64,000 nucleotides of DNA from Candidatus Liberibacter solanacearum CLso-ZC1 (GCF_000183665.1 NC_014774.1:496001-560000), one strand, 5' to 3'. Counted from the stretch's first letter, positions 50,677 to 61,507 are shown. Program-made: numbers and translations. The notes: a model not told the origin generated them from the letters alone.

Positions 50677-50934
50677 TGTAGATCTTTCATGGTATTGCTT
50701 TTACTTGTTATTCAATTATCACATGTAGGTTTAAGGTGAAATCATCTACGCTTATTAATAGGGAAGATGATGCGAGAATTGTATATATCCTTGAAAGAAT
50801 AGAATTTCTAATATTTTGCGATTTTTTCTATAAAAACAAATACATTTTTGATCATAATTTATACTACAATGACCAATACCATGCGAAAATAGTTCGATGG
50901 AATATAATCTTATTATAATTCAAAATGACAAGAT

Positions 50935-52755
50935 TTATTCGTTATTGCTTTTTAAAATAGAAATGAAGGCGTTTTGAGGTATATCTACTTTTCCAAAACG
51001 ACGCATACGTTTCTTTCCATCTTTTTGTTTTTCTAATAGTTTGCGTTTACGTGTTATATCTCCGCCATAGCACTTTGCTGTTACATCTTTGCGACGTGCT
51101 TTTACTGTTTCTCGGGCAATAATACGGCCTCCAATTGCTGCTTGGATTGCTATTTGAAACATTTGTTGTGGAATGAGATTTTTTAATTTTTCACATATTC
51201 CTCGACCGCGTTTTTCCGCAACAGAACGATGAACCAATATGGAAAGAGCATCTACTGTTTCATCGTTGACCAAGATAGTAAGTTTTACCAGATCGCCGTT
51301 TCTATAATCGATGACAGTATAATCGAAAGATGCATATCCTCTGGAAACTGATTTGAGACGATCGTAAAAATCAAAAATGACTTCATTAAGGGGAAGTTCA
51401 TAAGCTAGTATTGTCCGATTTTCAATGTGGTTCATGTCAATTTGTATGCCGCGTCTTTCTTGGCATAATTTAAGAATAGATCCTAGATATTCGGTTGGTG
51501 TTATAATAGTTACGCTAATCCAAGGTTCTTTCAATTCAGAAATTTTTGTGATATCTGGCATATCTGATGGATTGCTGAGCTCTATTATACTGCCATCACG
51601 CATGGATAGGTTGTATATGACAGATGGAGAGGTTCCTATAAGGTCTAAATCAAATTCTCGTTCAAGGCGTTCTTGAATGATTTCCAGATGAAGGAGTCCA
51701 AGAAAACCACATCTAAAACCGAATCCAAGGGCAGTGGAATTCTCTAACTCAAAAGAAAAAGACGCATCATTAAGCCGTAATTTTTTTATCGCTGTTCGTA
51801 GGTTTTCAAATTGGGAAGCATCTACGGGGAATAAGCCACAAAAAACAACAGGCTGTATTTCTTTGAATCCGGGTAAGGCTGAGGTGGTTGGAAAATCATC
51901 GTCGGTTATGGTATCGCCAACGCGAGTATGGGAGACCTCTTTAATAGAGGCCATCATGACGCCGATCTCTCCAGGATATAATGTTTCTATATCTACCATT
52001 TTAGGTGTTAAAACTCCAATGCGTTCTACTTTGTATTTTGCGTTGGTTCCCATTAATCTTATGGTCTGTCCCTTTGTTAGTTTTCCATTTATAATTCGAA
52101 CTAACACCATGACGCCAAGGTAGCTATTGTACCAGCTATCGATGAGTAGGGCTTTGAGTGGAGCGTTCTCTCCCTCTGGGCTTGTAGGATGTGGTAATTG
52201 TTGTATAATTTTTTCCAGAAGCTGTTGTATTCCTTCCCCTGTTTTTGCTGAGATAAGCAAAGAATCATCTGTGTTGATGCCAATGGTCTCTTCAATTTGT
52301 TTTTTTACACGCTCTGGGTCTGCAGAAGGCAGATCTGCTTTATTGAGGACAGTAATAAGTTCATGATTGTTATCAATTGCTTGGTAAACATTTGCAATGG
52401 TTTGCGCTTCCACGCCTTGGCTTGCGTCTACTACAAGAAGAGATCCTTCACAGGCTGAAAGAGAGCGGGAAACCTCATATGTAAAATCTACGTGTCCAGG
52501 GGTATCAATGAGATTTAACAGATAATCTTGACCATTTTCACTTGTATAATTGAGGCGGACTGTCTGTGCTTTGATTGTGATTCCTCGTTCACGTTCTATA
52601 TCCATGTTATCCAGGACTTGCGAAGACATTTCACGTTCGGTGAGACCTCTGCAATATTGAATAAATCGATCTGCAAGGGTTGATTTTCCATGGTCGATAT
52701 GAGCTACGATGGAAAAATTGCGTATTCTTGATAGGGGGGTGGGTTTGTTTTGCAT
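50935..52755 (-). CDS. lepA: Elongation factor 4 (LepA), ribosome back-translocase GTPase
   Basis: 606 aa. G1 [11 protein letters not shown]3 DTPGHVDF, G4 NKADLPSAD, followed by EF-G-like domains and the LepA-specific C-terminal domain ([32 protein letters not shown]). It remodels stalled or mis-translocated ribosomes. Full length. No clear ribosome-binding site before the ATG. Confidence 0.96.
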   Translation of the reverse strand: MQNKPTPLSRIRNFSIVAHIDHGKSTLADRFIQYCRGLTEREMSSQVLDNMDIERERGITIKAQTVRLNYTSENGQDYLLNLIDTPGHVDFTYEVSRSLSACEGSLLVVDASQGVEAQTIANVYQAIDNNHELITVLNKADLPSADPERVKKQIEETIGINTDDSLLISAKTGEGIQQLLEKIIQQLPHPTSPEGENAPLKALLIDSWYNSYLGVMVLVRIINGKLTKGQTIRLMGTNAKYKVERIGVLTPKMVDIETLYPGEIGVMMASIKEVSHTRVGDTITDDDFPTTSALPGFKEIQPVVFCGLFPVDASQFENLRTAIKKLRLNDASFSFELENSTALGFGFRCGFLGLLHLEIIQERLEREFDLDLIGTSPSVIYNLSMRDGSIIELSNPSDMPDITKISELKEPWISVTIITPTEYLGSILKLCQERRGIQIDMNHIENRTILAYELPLNEVIFDFYDRLKSVSRGYASFDYTVIDYRNGDLVKLTILVNDETVDALSILVHRSVAEKRGRGICEKLKNLIPQQMFQIAIQAAIGGRIIARETVKARRKDVTAKCYGGDITRKRKLLEKQKDGKKRMRRFGKVDIPQNAFISILKSNNE

Positions 52756-53081
52756 TTCGGAATTATAGCAAGAGATCAGAATTGTCGCAAAAGAAAAAGC
52801 TTATTTTTTTCATTTATTACATCCGAATTAAATTTTGGAATGATTTTTTGTAATTTTTCTGTTTTTTTGCGGCTTTTGATAATTTCATAATGTGGGGAAA
52901 GGGGGGGCTATAATAGTAATCAAAAGATCATTGTTATTTTTAAAATTAAAAAGCATCTTTTAATCTTTAATTATATATGGCTTTTTAGAGTAGTTTTTCT
53001 ATCTTAAAATATACTTGACTAAAGGATATAGTTACTGCATCTTGAGAGCGTTGTTTTTATTAGTATAGGGGGAATATAGAG
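52756..53081. other. Divergent lepA/infC leader region
   Basis: About 325 bp. It contains a GGGG-AAA-GGGGGG run (about 52897) and an inverted repeat AAAAAGC/GCTTTTT (52948-52954 and 52980-52986) that could be an attenuator in the infC leader. Both promoters should be here. Confidence 0.4.
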
Positions 53082-53636
53082 ATTCGCAAGGTATATAGAT
53101 CATCTAAATTAGATGTAAGTTCAAAAGATAATTATAGGGTTAATGATGAGGTGTTACTACATAACCCCGTAGTTGTTAAGTTGATAATGGCTGATGGTCA
53201 GGGCGTAAATGAGATCAGCACTTCAGAAGCCTTGAAAAAGGCACAAGAAGCGAACTTAGACCTTGTGGAAATTGATTCCTCAGCCAATCCTCCTATTTGC
53301 AAGATGCTTGATTTGCGTAAGTTAAAGTATACTATGCAAAAAAATGCGGCAGAAGCTCGTAAGAAGCAGAAAAGCGTTGATACAAAAGAGGTAAAACTCA
53401 GCCCTGGTATTAAGTCAAATGATTATGAGGTAAAATTAAGATCTATAGATGGCTTCCTAAGGGGTGGTTGTAAGGTAAAAGTATATGTCAGATTTCGAGG
53501 GCGTGAAATGATGTATCCGGATCAAGGATATAATCTGTTAACAAAGATCAAGAATCACGTTAGTGAGATTTCTAGAGTTGATTACGAGCCTAAATTTGAA
53601 GGTCGGCAGATGATTATGATTTTATCTCCAAAGTGA
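53082..53636 (+). CDS. infC: Translation initiation factor IF-3 (AUU start)
   Basis: 184 aa. It keeps the 30S subunit free and checks start-codon pairing. N-domain: DNYRVNDEVLLHNPVVVKLI; linker KLKYTMQKNAAEARKKQK; C-domain KVYVRFRGREM and KFEGRQMIMIL. The start is ATT at 53082-53084, with AGGGGGAA about 7 nt upstream. No ATG in frame covers the N-domain; a GTG at 53151 would cut it. AUU is the classic IF-3 self-regulating start. Heads infC-rpmI-rplT-pheS-pheT. Confidence 0.93.
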   Translation: MRKVYRSSKLDVSSKDNYRVNDEVLLHNPVVVKLIMADGQGVNEISTSEALKKAQEANLDLVEIDSSANPPICKMLDLRKLKYTMQKNAAEARKKQKSVDTKEVKLSPGIKSNDYEVKLRSIDGFLRGGCKVKVYVRFRGREMMYPDQGYNLLTKIKNHVSEISRVDYEPKFEGRQMIMILSPK

Positions 53637-53689
53637 TTTGAATTTCTGTATCTAGTTACTTGACTATTTTTTTGAATCTGCATAGGCTT

Positions 53690-53716
53690 GAAAAGCAGTG
53701 AATGCGAAGCTTTTTA
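53690..53716 (+). terminator. Hairpin between infC and rpmI
   Basis: GAAAAGC and GCTTTTT flank an 11-nt interior that can pair further (GC...GC). It might be a weak terminator or part of the L20-binding structure known upstream of rpmI in other bacteria. Tentative. Confidence 0.3.
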
Positions 53717-53810
53717 TCTATTGTAGTGGATGTTTTTTATTAACTCTTTTAGTTGATGTTTTCTGTTGGTTTGGAATTTTTTTTGTATGTTTTGGAGTTG
53801 AGGTGATGAA

Positions 53811-54014
53811 ATGCCTAAGATGAAAACGAATTCTTCTTCTAAGAAGCGTTTCAGTATTACTGCTAGCGGGAAAGTTAAAGCGCAGGCTGCGGGTAAGCGT
53901 CATGGAATGATAAAAAGATCGAATAAGTTTATTCGTAATGCGCGGGGTGCCATGGTTTTGGGTGCTGCTGATGCAAAGAAGATTATAAGGAACTACCTTC
54001 CTAATGGTCTTTAG
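53811..54014 (+). CDS. rpmI: 50S ribosomal protein L35
   Basis: 67 aa, very basic. [20 protein letters not shown] is the L35 signature. GAGGTGA immediately upstream. Between infC and rplT, the near-universal order. Confidence 0.96.
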   Translation: MPKMKTNSSSKKRFSITASGKVKAQAAGKRHGMIKRSNKFIRNARGAMVLGAADAKKIIRNYLPNGL

Positions 54015-54071
54015 ATATTGATATTTAATAGGCAAAATATTTTTCTGTCTTTTGTTTGAAGGAGTGCGATA

Positions 54072-54428
54072 GTGACTCGTGTTAAGAGAGGCGTCGTTTC
54101 TAACGCTAAGCATAAAAAAGTTTTAAAGTTAGCCAAAGGGTTTTATGGTCGTCGTAAGAATACTATAAGAACTGCTAAGGCTGCTGTCGATCGATCTCGG
54201 CAGTATGCGTATCGTGATCGTAGGGTTAAAAAGCGTGATTTTAGATCTTTGTGGATTCAGCGTATTAATGCTGCTGTTCGCTTATATGATTTAAATTATT
54301 CTCAGTTTATTAATGGTTTGCAAAAGGCAGGCATTACTCTTGATCGTAGGACTCTTTCCGAGCTTGCTATTGAAAAGCCAGGTTCTTTTGAAAAAATTGT
54401 CGATGTTTCGAAGGCCAACTTGATATAA
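54072..54428 (+). CDS. rplT: 50S ribosomal protein L20 (GTG start)
   Basis: 118 aa. [20 protein letters not shown] and [15 protein letters not shown] are diagnostic. GTG start with AAGGAG about 7 nt upstream. In other bacteria L20 represses this operon by binding the rpmI leader. Confidence 0.96.
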   Translation: MTRVKRGVVSNAKHKKVLKLAKGFYGRRKNTIRTAKAAVDRSRQYAYRDRRVKKRDFRSLWIQRINAAVRLYDLNYSQFINGLQKAGITLDRRTLSELAIEKPGSFEKIVDVSKANLI

Positions 54429-54476
54429 GTAAAGGATGCCGTATTCATTAAAAAATGATATTTCCTTTTACTATTG
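54429..54476 (+). terminator. Weak hairpin after rplT
   Basis: AGTAAAGGA near the rplT stop can pair, with one bulge, with TCCTTTTACT about 30 nt later. It could attenuate transcription into pheST. Tentative. Confidence 0.3.
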
Positions 54477-54597
54477 ATTTTTAGGGTATTCCATACAAAT
54501 CTGCTGATTTTTCATAAGTATCATTGTTACTTTTTATTGGTTTTTGATATTTTTTACTTTAAAGTATTGAATTAGTGTTGGTTTGGATTTTTATAGG

Positions 54598-55698
54598 ATG
54601 GTTAAATTTGATTGTTTTGATGATGATGTAGAACAATTGAGGTCCTCTATTTTGGATTCTATTGATTCTGCTTCTAGTATAGATTGTCTTAATGCTATTC
54701 GTGCTTCTGCTCTTGGCAAAAAAGGGTCTGTATCTTCTCTTTTAAAAGATTTAAAGAATTTAAATCCTGATCAGGTTCGTTCTAGGGGGCTTGTTCTTAA
54801 TAAATTGAGAGATGAGTTGTCTGAGAAGATCTCTTCTCGCAAATATTTTATTCGTAATCAATCTATTGTTGCCCAGATATCTTCTCCATCTATTGATGTT
54901 AGTTTGCCAGTTCGTTCTTCTCCATGTCATAGGGGAAGGATTCATCCAATTACACAGGTTGTTGATGAGGTGACATGTATTTTTATGGATATGGGGTTTG
55001 TATTGGAAGAAGGTCCTGATATTGAAACGGATTATTATAATTTCACCGCATTAAATTTTCCAGATGAACATCCTGCTCGCCAAATGCATGACACTTTTTT
55101 CATGCCTGGAATTGTTGGAGGAAAGCATAAACTATTGCGGACACATACTTCTCCAGTTCAAATCAAAATAATGGAATATCAAGATCTTCCGATCAAAGTA
55201 ATTGTTCCTGGCAAAACCTATCGTCGGGATTCCGATTCTACGCATTCGCCAATGTTTCATCAGATAGAAGGATTAGTCGTTAGTCAATCTGCAACGATTG
55301 CAAATCTTCGTTGGGTTTTGGAGTCTTTTTGTAAATCATTTTTTGAAGTAGAATCCCTTGAAATGCGCTTTCGTCCATCTTTTTTCCCTTTTACAGAACC
55401 TTCCTTTGAAGTTGATATTCGGTGCAGTCGCTCTGAGGGTATAATAAAGTTTGATGAAGGGGCGGAATGGATGGAGATTTTAGGATGTGGCATGGTCGAT
55501 CCTAGAGTATTGCGTGGCGTTGGTATTGATCCGGATATATATCAAGGTTTTGCTTGGGGGATAGGGCTTGATCGTATAGCGATGTTAAAGTACGGAATGC
55601 CTGATGTGCGTGATTTTTTTGGATCTGATGTGCGGTGGATTGAACACTATGGTTTTTCTCCACTCGAAATTCCCCCTTTGTTTTCTTACTTAAAATAA
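54598..55698 (+). CDS. pheS: Phenylalanyl-tRNA synthetase alpha subunit
   Basis: 366 aa class II synthetase subunit. N-terminal coiled coil ([19 protein letters not shown]), motif 2 region [37 protein letters not shown], and motif 3 [15 protein letters not shown] start at the ATG giving [10 protein letters not shown]; a TTG five codons earlier is the alternative, and neither has a strong ribosome-binding site. Charges tRNA-Phe with PheT. Confidence 0.94.
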   Translation: MVKFDCFDDDVEQLRSSILDSIDSASSIDCLNAIRASALGKKGSVSSLLKDLKNLNPDQVRSRGLVLNKLRDELSEKISSRKYFIRNQSIVAQISSPSIDVSLPVRSSPCHRGRIHPITQVVDEVTCIFMDMGFVLEEGPDIETDYYNFTALNFPDEHPARQMHDTFFMPGIVGGKHKLLRTHTSPVQIKIMEYQDLPIKVIVPGKTYRRDSDSTHSPMFHQIEGLVVSQSATIANLRWVLESFCKSFFEVESLEMRFRPSFFPFTEPSFEVDIRCSRSEGIIKFDEGAEWMEILGCGMVDPRVLRGVGIDPDIYQGFAWGIGLDRIAMLKYGMPDVRDFFGSDVRWIEHYGFSPLEIPPLFSYLK

Positions 55699-55710
55699 GG
55701 ATGAATTTCT

Positions 55711-58134
55711 TTGAAATTTACATTATCTTGGCTAAAAGACCATCTTGATACAGATGCTAGTCTTGGAGAAATATGCGATAATTTAACTTCTATTGGGCTT
55801 GAAGTTGAAGGGGTGGATACCCGTGATTCTTTAGCTCCTTTCAGAATAGTAGAAATATTGTCTGTACAACGACATTCTAATTCACAAAATCTTTCAGTTC
55901 TTCAGATTGATGTTGGAGAGCAAAAGACTGTTCAAGTCGTTTGTGGTGCTCCTAATGTTCGTGTTGGCTTATTGGGTATTTGGGCTCCTCCTGGAAGTTG
56001 TATTCCAGAGAATCATATGACAATAAATGTGAGAAAGATTCGCGGCATTGAAAGTATGGGCATGATGTGCTCTGAAAAAGAATTAATGCTCTCGGATAGT
56101 TGTGTAGGTATAATAGAATTGCCTATTGACGCTCCTGTAGGAGGGAGATTTAGCGATTATTTTGGATTATCTGATCCAATTATTGATATTGCTCTGACTC
56201 CTAATCGATCAGACTGTTCAGGTGTGCGTGGCATTGCCTTGGATTTAGTTGCGGCTGGTTTAGGAAAGTTAAAAGAAATTGATGCTCCTGTTTTTTCTTC
56301 ATCTGGATCAATTCCAGTAGAGATTCAATTTGATTTAGATGACGCGCGCTTATGCAAGGGATTTGCTATGTGTTGTGTAAGGGGTGTACGCAATACTTCT
56401 TCTCCTAAGTGGATGCGTCAACGGTTAGAGGCTGTTGGATTACGTCCTATTAGCGCTCTTGTGGATATTACGAACTACATTGCTATAGATCGAGGATATC
56501 CATCACATGTATTTGATTCTTCTAAAATATCAGGCGATATTACGATTCGTCGTGCACGTAGCGGTGAAAAATTTATAGCTCTAAATGATAAAGAATATGA
56601 GTTATCTCCAGATAATGTAGTGGTTGCATCGGATAATTGTATTGAGTCTATTGCAGGTATTATTGGCGGGAAGAATGCTTGTTGTGATGATGATACAACA
56701 GATGTCTTGGTTGAAGTTGCTTTATGGGATTCTCTTAATATAGCCCATTCTGGTCATGTTTTGGGTATTAGTACTGATTCTCGTTATCGTTTTGAACGTG
56801 GAGTTGATTTGCAAGGGATGCTTCCTATCCTTAAATACGAAGTATCATTGATTTTATCTCTATGCGGGGGTATGGCTTCGGATATTTTTGTTGGAAAGCA
56901 TGAGATATATAAACCGCGTACCATTGAATTTATAAATTCGGAAGTTAAACGACTAGCGGGTATTGAGGTCCCTCTTAAAGAGAGTTTGTGTATTTTAAGA
57001 AATCTGGGATTCGATGTTATTGAGAAAAAAGGGGTATGGACGGTTTCTGTCCCTTCTTGGCGTCAAGATGTTGAGGAGAAAGCTGATTTAGTAGAGGAAA
57101 TTTTACGAATTTATGGGGTCGATAAGATTAAAGGTGAGCCACTTTCTTTGACTCATCTCGGGAAAAAAAGAAATTTATCATTGCAACAGAGTAGGATACG
57201 TTATTCCAAACGAGTGCTTGCTTCTCGCTCTATGATGGAATTAATAACTTGGTCTTTTATTCCTAAAAAACAATCAGTTCTTTTTGGGGGAGGGCAGCCG
57301 GAATTGGAACTCCTCAATCCTATTTCTGTAGAAATGTCTAATATGCGGACTTCTCTTTTGCCTGGATTATTAAAAGCCGTTAGTCGTAGTATTGATCGTG
57401 CAATCATGGACCTCGCAATATTTGAAGTATCTCATGTTTATGAAAATGATAGACCTGAGGGGCAAAAATGTATGGCGTCGGGGATTAGAAAAGGATCTTC
57501 CTGTATGGAAGGATCTGGAAGATTTTGGTCAGAACAATCTGTGAAAAAGTGTAGGTTTGTAGATGTGTTTGATGCTAAAGCAGATGCATTAGCCGTCATT
57601 GAGGCTTTTGTATCTATTGATTCTCTTCAAATTGAATCTGGTGCGCCTTCTTGGTATCATCCAAAGCGTTCTGGAACCATTAAGGTGAATAACAATGTAG
57701 TTTTGGGATATTTTGGAGAATTTCATCCTGAAATTTTAGATTTTTTTGGATTATCTAATCCTATTTGTTGTTTTGAAGTTTACCTAGATTATATTCCTAT
57801 CCCTAAAAACAAACCTATCGCATCCAAAAAAATCATTAATCTTCCTTCCTTTCATCCGATTAGACGTGATTTTGCTTTCATTATAGATAAAACTGTTCCT
57901 ACGGCTACTCTCATTAATATAGTCAGAAGGATTGATCGTCAATTAATAGTAGATGTGAGGGTTTTTGATGTTTTTGAAGGAAAATCACTAGGAGAAGATA
58001 AAAAGTCTATTGCTCTGGAAGTTTTAATTCAGCCCTTAAAAGAGGCTTTTTGTGATGAGGATGTTCGGGCGCTGACAGAACGTATTATAGAAAATGTTAC
58101 TAAGAAATCAAATGCAGTTTTGCGTTCTTCATGA
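55711..58134 (+). CDS. pheT: Phenylalanyl-tRNA synthetase beta subunit (TTG start)
   Basis: 807 aa. Order of domains: MKFTLSWLKDHLDTDASL start, tRNA-binding EMAP-like region (about 40-150), B3/B4 editing domain, B5, and the C-terminal FDX-ACB anticodon-binding domain (HPIRRDFAFIIDKTVPTATL). TTG start 12 nt after pheS, with AAGGA 8-9 nt upstream; MKFTLSWL is the universal N-terminus, so TTG is secure. Confidence 0.95.
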   Translation: MKFTLSWLKDHLDTDASLGEICDNLTSIGLEVEGVDTRDSLAPFRIVEILSVQRHSNSQNLSVLQIDVGEQKTVQVVCGAPNVRVGLLGIWAPPGSCIPENHMTINVRKIRGIESMGMMCSEKELMLSDSCVGIIELPIDAPVGGRFSDYFGLSDPIIDIALTPNRSDCSGVRGIALDLVAAGLGKLKEIDAPVFSSSGSIPVEIQFDLDDARLCKGFAMCCVRGVRNTSSPKWMRQRLEAVGLRPISALVDITNYIAIDRGYPSHVFDSSKISGDITIRRARSGEKFIALNDKEYELSPDNVVVASDNCIESIAGIIGGKNACCDDDTTDVLVEVALWDSLNIAHSGHVLGISTDSRYRFERGVDLQGMLPILKYEVSLILSLCGGMASDIFVGKHEIYKPRTIEFINSEVKRLAGIEVPLKESLCILRNLGFDVIEKKGVWTVSVPSWRQDVEEKADLVEEILRIYGVDKIKGEPLSLTHLGKKRNLSLQQSRIRYSKRVLASRSMMELITWSFIPKKQSVLFGGGQPELELLNPISVEMSNMRTSLLPGLLKAVSRSIDRAIMDLAIFEVSHVYENDRPEGQKCMASGIRKGSSCMEGSGRFWSEQSVKKCRFVDVFDAKADALAVIEAFVSIDSLQIESGAPSWYHPKRSGTIKVNNNVVLGYFGEFHPEILDFFGLSNPICCFEVYLDYIPIPKNKPIASKKIINLPSFHPIRRDFAFIIDKTVPTATLINIVRRIDRQLIVDVRVFDVFEGKSLGEDKKSIALEVLIQPLKEAFCDEDVRALTERIIENVTKKSNAVLRSS

Positions 58135-58665
58135 ATTTATATCTATGGATTTAGTTGTGGATAGCGAGCATAATTTTTTATAGATCAAAAATATAATCAA
58201 AATATTTTGATATTTTCTATTTTAGATTAATATTATTTGCTGAGTAAGAAAACAATTTTGATTGAAGGATTGTTTGACTTGCTAAGTAGAGACTGGTTCA
58301 TTGATTTTGATGAGATAATATATTGTATTATTTTTGCGTATATTTACTACAATATACGATATAAACATGTAATAAAATTGATTTTGATGAGATAATATAT
58401 TGTATTATTTTTGCGTATATTTACTGCAATATACGATATAAACATGTAATAAAATGGAAATATTTGTTTTGTTATATTGTTTTTTAAAAACATTTAATGT
58501 CGCATAGAGAATAAAAATATGAATTAATTAGATAAGATATTGTATATCTATTTACTTTCAGTTAAGGATCTTTTTAATGCACTAAGCAGTCGAATTTATT
58601 TTTGATTCGTTTTGTCAGGAAAACTGTTCTGTGTGGTCTTTTTGTAAGTAAAAGAAGGATAAGTC
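58135..58665. other. Intergenic region with 77-bp tandem repeat, upstream of the porin gene
   Basis: 530 bp, AT-rich. Holds the two-copy 77-bp repeat (58300-58455) and, nearer the porin, an inverted repeat CGAAT/ATTCG followed by TTTT (about 58591-58613). No coding frame seen. Confidence 0.6.
58300..58455. repeat. 77-bp direct tandem repeat, two copies
   Basis: Copy 1 spans 58300-58376 and copy 2 begins at 58377. They differ at a single base (TTTACTACAA versus TTTACTGCAA). Each unit contains an inverted repeat CGTATATT/AATATACG that can form a hairpin. The near identity points to recent duplication. Confidence 0.95.
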
Positions 58666-59700
58666 ATGAAGTTTAAGAATATTTATTTGGGATCCGCTGC
58701 GATCATAGCGGTTCTTTCCTATACCGAATCTTTTGCGGTAGTTCATAAAAGTACAGTAAAAAATCACAAGAATGCACATTATTGCGAGAAAGGCTATCAA
58801 AAATATCTTTCGGATCATTGCCTGAAAATTTCTAAATATTATGAGCCGAGTGTATCGAGTTTATATGTAAAGGGTGCCTCTCCTCAATATAGTTATCCTT
58901 TGAAGACTGGCGTTGCTGTAGATTATAAAACTCAGACTAGATTAGGAAAACTTCAAGGTTCGCTAAAATTAAAAGTATACACTCCTGATCTTTCGACGTT
59001 ACGGCGTGTAAAAAATGACAGTAATATGTTCACTCCTTCTGGAACTTTTGAGAATGTTAATATTACCTTAGATGAGTTGTATCTTAATCTAAGAGGGGTT
59101 CAAGCAGGTTATTATAAACCTTGGAGTAATGAGGTTAGTTCTGTTTACGATATGGCTGCTCTGAATAATGATGAAGCAAATATAACATCTCTTTCTTATC
59201 AACGTTCTTTTGGTCTTGTAAAAGCAGGTCTTTCCGCAGATCTTTTACAGCAGGCAGCTAAAAAGAGGGGATTAGGCATTGGCTATATGGTTTCTTATGT
59301 TTTTGGAAAGTTAAAATCTACAGTTACAGGTGGTTATGATACTTATAATAAGCACCTAGCTGTACGAGCGAATGTTAGTGCTCGTTTAAGTAATTGCAGT
59401 TCCTTTGATTTTGGTGCTCTATGGGCTAATGGTAAGAATTCTTACTATGATCAGTCTCAATCCTCTATTTTTGCTGGATATAAAGTGAATGTTAGAGATA
59501 ATATCAGCATTTCCCCAGGAGCGCAGTATTTTTGGAATAAAGATAAATTTACGACAAATACAAAACAAAATAGCTGGACAGCCGGTGTTGGAGTGGCGTA
59601 TGAATTTTCTAAAGACACAACAGTAAAACTTTCTACTCTATATGATTCCCGTCCGAATAAAGGTGTAAATGTAGCTTTAGCATGGAAACACGGTTTCTAA
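58666..59700 (+). CDS. Outer-membrane porin, rhizobial porin_2-like
   Basis: 344 aa. Signal peptide MKFKNIYLGSAAIIAVLSY to about residue 24. The mature N-terminus has CEKGYQKYLSDHCLKISKYY, matching the two-cysteine motif of rhizobial porins (CxxYGxGYYYIPGTxTCLKIxGY) in weakened form. Alternating beta strands follow, with a C-terminal Phe typical of barrel proteins. AAGGAT about 6 nt before the ATG. Stands alone; one of few visible surface channels. Divergent from family, so pore function is inferred. Confidence 0.8.
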   Translation: MKFKNIYLGSAAIIAVLSYTESFAVVHKSTVKNHKNAHYCEKGYQKYLSDHCLKISKYYEPSVSSLYVKGASPQYSYPLKTGVAVDYKTQTRLGKLQGSLKLKVYTPDLSTLRRVKNDSNMFTPSGTFENVNITLDELYLNLRGVQAGYYKPWSNEVSSVYDMAALNNDEANITSLSYQRSFGLVKAGLSADLLQQAAKKRGLGIGYMVSYVFGKLKSTVTGGYDTYNKHLAVRANVSARLSNCSSFDFGALWANGKNSYYDQSQSSIFAGYKVNVRDNISISPGAQYFWNKDKFTTNTKQNSWTAGVGVAYEFSKDTTVKLSTLYDSRPNKGVNVALAWKHGF

Positions 59701-60036
59701 ATTATCTTCATAATTTAATTTTATGTTTATAGCGGCTACTATGTGGTCGCTATTTTCATATGTCATATGTTCTATTGATTGTACTCAATATATTTGATTA
59801 TTTTTCAAATAGGGAGAATGAAAAGTGATTTGATTCGTAGTAGTATTTATATATTGTTGCAAGTAAACAGTAATGTCTTTGTTTTGTATTAGAATCTCTA
59901 GTATGCGATAATTGAAGAATATTTTATATAACCTTATAAGCATATGATATTGCTGATGTTTTACGCTCTTCTCCTCACTTTCTTTAGGGTGATCAGGAGA
60001 TTCGTGCTCAGTATAGGATTATCTTAATTTTATATT
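59701..60036. other. Intergenic region after the porin gene
   Basis: Holds the porin terminator-like stem (59729-59752) and an imperfect hairpin CTCCTCAC/GTG-AGGAG at 59971-59999 downstream of tRNA-Gln. No coding frame. Confidence 0.4.
59729..59756 (+). terminator. Terminator-like hairpin after the porin gene
   Basis: ATAGCGGCTAC, TAT, GTGGTCGCTAT, then a short TTT: an 11-bp stem with two G-T pairs, 28 bp after the stop. Confidence 0.5.
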
Positions 60037-60110
60037 TGGTTGGGGAACTCGGATTCGAACCAAGATTAACGGAGTCAGAGTCCGTCGTTCTGCCATTGAA
60101 CTATTCCCCA
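60037..60110 (-). tRNA. tRNA-Gln (CUG)
   Basis: Complete cloverleaf: acceptor TGGGGAA/TTCCCCA, D-arm GTTC-AATGGCA-GAAC, anticodon stem ACGGA/TCCGT with loop CTCTGAC (anticodon CTG), T-arm with GGTTCGAATCC. Discriminator A and an encoded CCA. Confidence 0.95.
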
Positions 60111-60400
60111 ATGTCGTACTGTTTACTTGATGCAACTTAACCTGTAAAGGAGTAAGATCCTTTAGGAATATATAATTTGTATGGTGAAGTAAATTCCACA
60201 ACAGATAAGTCTTATCTGTTGTTTTTGTCAATATACATTAGATTTAATGCTTTCTTTCATCGAATGACTTTTCATTTTATCCATATTTGAATTGTAAAAA
60301 TAAAGGTTTGTAATACTCTTATTGTTATAAAATTCTTTCATAAAGAGTAAAGTCATTGTTGTATGAGTGGAGTATTGAGATAGGGAAAAGAAAGAAAACT

Positions 60401-61084
60401 ATGGTGAAATTATTAGGTGGCTCTTCCCGACGTGGTCTAATTCAGAAAGTAAAAAATAATTCTTGTCAGGAATCTTCCCATCGTTGGTTAAGTCGGCATA
60501 TTAATGATCCTTATGTACAACAGGCTCAATTAGAAGGTTGGCGTGCACGTTCTGCATATAAGTTGATTCAGATCAATGAAAAACACCGGATACTTCATCC
60601 TAGCAGGCGTATTGTTGACCTTGGATCTGCTCCAGGAAGTTGGTCACAAGTGGCTGCACGTATGACTGCCGCGAAGTCTAATGATATTCGTATTGTCGCT
60701 ATAGATATATTAGATATGGAACCGATTCTAGGGGTTAAATTCTTCAAATTTGATTTTTTAGATTTAGAATCTTGGGAATTTATACATCAGGCAATAGGTG
60801 GAAATCCTGATCTTGTTCTTTCAGATATGGCGTATCCGACTATTGGTCATCGTAAAACTGATCATTTGCGTACTATGAGTTTGTGTGAAGCTGCTACATT
60901 TTTTGCTTTGGAGATGTTAAATGAAGGTGGTGACTTCCTTGTTAAAACATTTCAGGGGGGAACAACGCAAGATATACTTTGTCTTCTCAAAAAGAATTTC
61001 CAAAAAGTAATTCATATTAAACCAATGGCATCAAGAGCAGAATCAGTGGAAATGTTTTTGCTTGCTAAGGGATTTAAAAAGTAA
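60401..61084 (+). CDS. rlmE: 23S rRNA 2'-O-methyltransferase (FtsJ/RrmJ)
   Basis: 227 aa. Methylates U2552 in the ribosomal A loop. SAM motif [16 protein letters not shown] and K-D-K-E tetrad members in ARSAYKL, LSDMA and FLVKTFQGG. The ATG giving [12 protein letters not shown] has AAGAAAG upstream and matches rhizobial homologues; an earlier ATG 15 codons away is rejected. Confidence 0.93.
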   Translation: MVKLLGGSSRRGLIQKVKNNSCQESSHRWLSRHINDPYVQQAQLEGWRARSAYKLIQINEKHRILHPSRRIVDLGSAPGSWSQVAARMTAAKSNDIRIVAIDILDMEPILGVKFFKFDFLDLESWEFIHQAIGGNPDLVLSDMAYPTIGHRKTDHLRTMSLCEAATFFALEMLNEGGDFLVKTFQGGTTQDILCLLKKNFQKVIHIKPMASRAESVEMFLLAKGFKK

Positions 61085-61431
61085 GAACGCCATTAAATAT
61101 GTAAGATTTTTATTTATCGTTTTATGTTTACTATACAGACCATGAATATGGTGCGGTCTAGTCTTACGAGTGGAAATGTAGCGGTGTATAAGCATTATAA
61201 TTGGGAAAGCGCTGATTAGTTTCTAAGATCATTTGATATTTGGAGAAATATTTTGTGTTCTTAGATAAAGCTATCTTAGGCGTTGAATCTTATTTTTTAT
61301 GTAAGCAAAGAGGGGTGAGAATATTTTTAAGAATAATGCCCTCTAATTTTTCTAAAAATCATACTCAAAAAGAAAAAATAAAATATTTACACAAGATAGT
61401 ATGATTTTCTATGTAAATATAGTCATTTTAA
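61085..61431. other. Gene-free gap rlmE to tRNA-Val
   Basis: About 350 bp. An inverted repeat AGACC/GGTCT lies near 61137-61160. A 33-codon frame over it has no ribosome-binding site. Nothing else seen. Confidence 0.35.
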
Positions 61432-61507
61432 TGGTGGGCATGGCAAGAATCGAACTTGCTACCCCTACGATGTCAACGTAGTGTTCTACCAATGAACTAC
61501 ATGCCCA
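61432..61507 (-). tRNA. tRNA-Val (GAC)
   Basis: Acceptor GGGCATG/CATGCCC, discriminator A, encoded CCA. Anticodon stem CTACG/CGTAG with loop TTGACAT (anticodon GAC). T-arm GGTTCGATTC-like (GCAAGTTCGATTCTTGC). Confidence 0.95.

Noticed and set aside
53151..53636. GTG at 53151 as infC start
   Set aside because: It would delete the first part of the IF-3 N-domain; ATT at 53082 has the better ribosome-binding site and restores homology.
60019..60231. 70-codon minus-strand frame
   Set aside because: It runs through the tRNA-Gln gene; the tRNA explains the conserved sequence.
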